Part shown: positions 21,999 through 22,451 of the stretch, one piece after another
Numbering within the stretch: position 1 is the stretch's first letter
Layout of the letters: each line of letters starts with the position of its first letter
Source: a virus
Virus record (IMG/VR): IMGVR_UViG_3300023106_000029
Coordinates: 1-22,451 of that record
Direction: 5' to 3' (one strand)
Length of the DNA: 22,451 bases
The notes under the pieces: model-generated
The model's input: only the letters and a program-made list of their open reading frames with translations
What the model was told of the DNA's origin: nothing
Database searches by the model: none
Translations under genes and position numbers: made by a program

Positions 21999-22451
21999 TT
22001 ATTGTTCTTTCCATTCAAATTCAAATCTTGATGATCGTGCTTTTTCTATAGATTTTATAGTTTCATCCATAAAGTAATGGCGATTTGGATGATAGGTATC
22101 AGATACGAAAAATGGGTAATGCTGTTCGGAGATATGTACTAGCAAAACTTTAACAGATAAGTTTCCATTAATAATGGTTCTAAATGCCTTACAATCTATG
22201 GAACTACCCTCCATAAGTAAAACATCTACTCCATGTTCTGATTTCTTCATCCGTTCAGATAGTTCCTTGCATCTAGTGAAATCTAATTCATTTAATTCAG
22301 TTGGTTTAACTTCTGCCCACAGGTTAAGTTCTGGGAAATAAAAGTCTGGCAGATAATATCCAGAAGGTAATTTAAAACCCTCATGTTCGTATACCCAATC
22401 CCATCCCATATTATCAAAGAAAACTGCCCATCTAGCTTCTAACCTGCTTCT
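21999..22451 (-). CDS. PD-(D/E)XK nuclease, 5' end beyond the window
   Basis: The open frame continues without a stop to the right edge, so the gene starts outside. An internal ATG at 22409 is not the true start: the 14 codons before it read RSRLEARWAVFFDN, which are conserved in this group. The visible 150 residues show SRLEARWAVFF (first catalytic Glu), then GYYLPDFYFPELNLWAEVKPTE, the 'PDF...(E)-V-K' core with Asp, Glu and Lys of the PD-(D/E)XK fold. A helical C-terminal part follows. Such small phage nucleases (VRR-NUC/HNH-replacement types) act in DNA processing, repair or host DNA breakdown. The stop is 11 bases before the initiator gene, in the replication block. Confidence 0.75.
   Translation of the reverse strand, partial: RSRLEARWAVFFDNMGWDWVYEHEGFKLPSGYYLPDFYFPELNLWAEVKPTELNELDFTRCKELSERMKKSEHGVDVLLMEGSSIDCKAFRTIINGNLSVKVLLVHISEQHYPFFVSDTYHPNRHYFMDETIKSIEKARSSRFEFEWKEQ

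Noticed and set aside
1-22451. Stop-codon recoding, known in some crAss-like phages
   Set aside because: TAG ends the 248 aa and Stealth-like genes at the expected places, TGA ends many genes in ATGA overlaps, and no gene is broken by in-frame TAG or TGA.
1-22451. Integrase, lysogeny repressor, tRNA, CRISPR array or insertion sequence
   Set aside because: I looked for serine or tyrosine recombinase motifs, regular repeats, cloverleaf elements and transposase signatures, and saw none.

Overview
This window reads as a tailed double-stranded DNA phage of Bacteroidota, most likely a crAss-like phage (order Crassvirales; relatives include the Cellulophaga phi14:2 type). Three things point there. 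(1) The reading order on the minus strand is replication genes, a very long large terminase (~731 aa), a very long portal (824 aa), a scaffold-like protein, a ~490 aa capsid protein, a run of ~210-250 aa neck/ring-type proteins, then a truncated muzzle/stabilisation-like gene. (2) Intergenic gaps carry Bacteroidota-type promoters (TTTG, a 19-21 nt spacer, TAnnTTTG). (3) DNA is AT-rich and most starts have A-rich leaders instead of Shine-Dalgarno sites. The family calls come from reading motifs and gene order; no database search was possible. TAG, TGA and TAA all end genes normally, so no stop-codon recoding is visible here.

Layout, following transcription (minus strand, right to left). 22451-19466: replication block with a PD-(D/E)XK nuclease (cut by the right edge), a winged-helix DnaD-like initiator/loader and a primase-helicase with zinc finger, TOPRIM and RecA-like parts. 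19463-17542: small accessory genes, including a YopX-like and a Cys-rich putative zinc protein. 17531-15071: a Stealth-like sugar-phosphate transferase candidate flanked by two paralogous small genes, then a protein that looks like two fused GroES/Cpn10 domains, then a 199 aa protein directly before the terminase. 15071-12876: large terminase. 12886-9875: five tightly overlapping genes (three GT-A-type glycosyltransferase-like proteins and two methyltransferases) inserted between terminase and portal. 9304-9882: a lone plus-strand glycosyltransferase that meets this cassette tail to tail. 9252-4015: portal, scaffold, major capsid protein, with promoters before portal and scaffold and a strong terminator after the capsid gene. 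3912-1: a small ribbon-helix-helix-like gene under a promoter that contains a palindrome, a 384 aa unknown, another terminator, then the neck/ring-protein run and the start of a tail-end protein cut by the left edge.

How the parts may work together: replication genes feed packaging (terminase, portal), and capsid assembly (scaffold, capsid, perhaps aided by the co-chaperonin) is followed by neck/tail completion. The glycosyltransferases and methyltransferases have no obvious role in assembly. They plausibly modify virion proteins or host surface glycans. The compact co-directional layout, with mostly 1-11 bp overlaps, suggests long operons; coding density is very high and no gene-free stretch over ~110 bases exists. 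No tRNA, CRISPR array, insertion sequence or integrase was seen.
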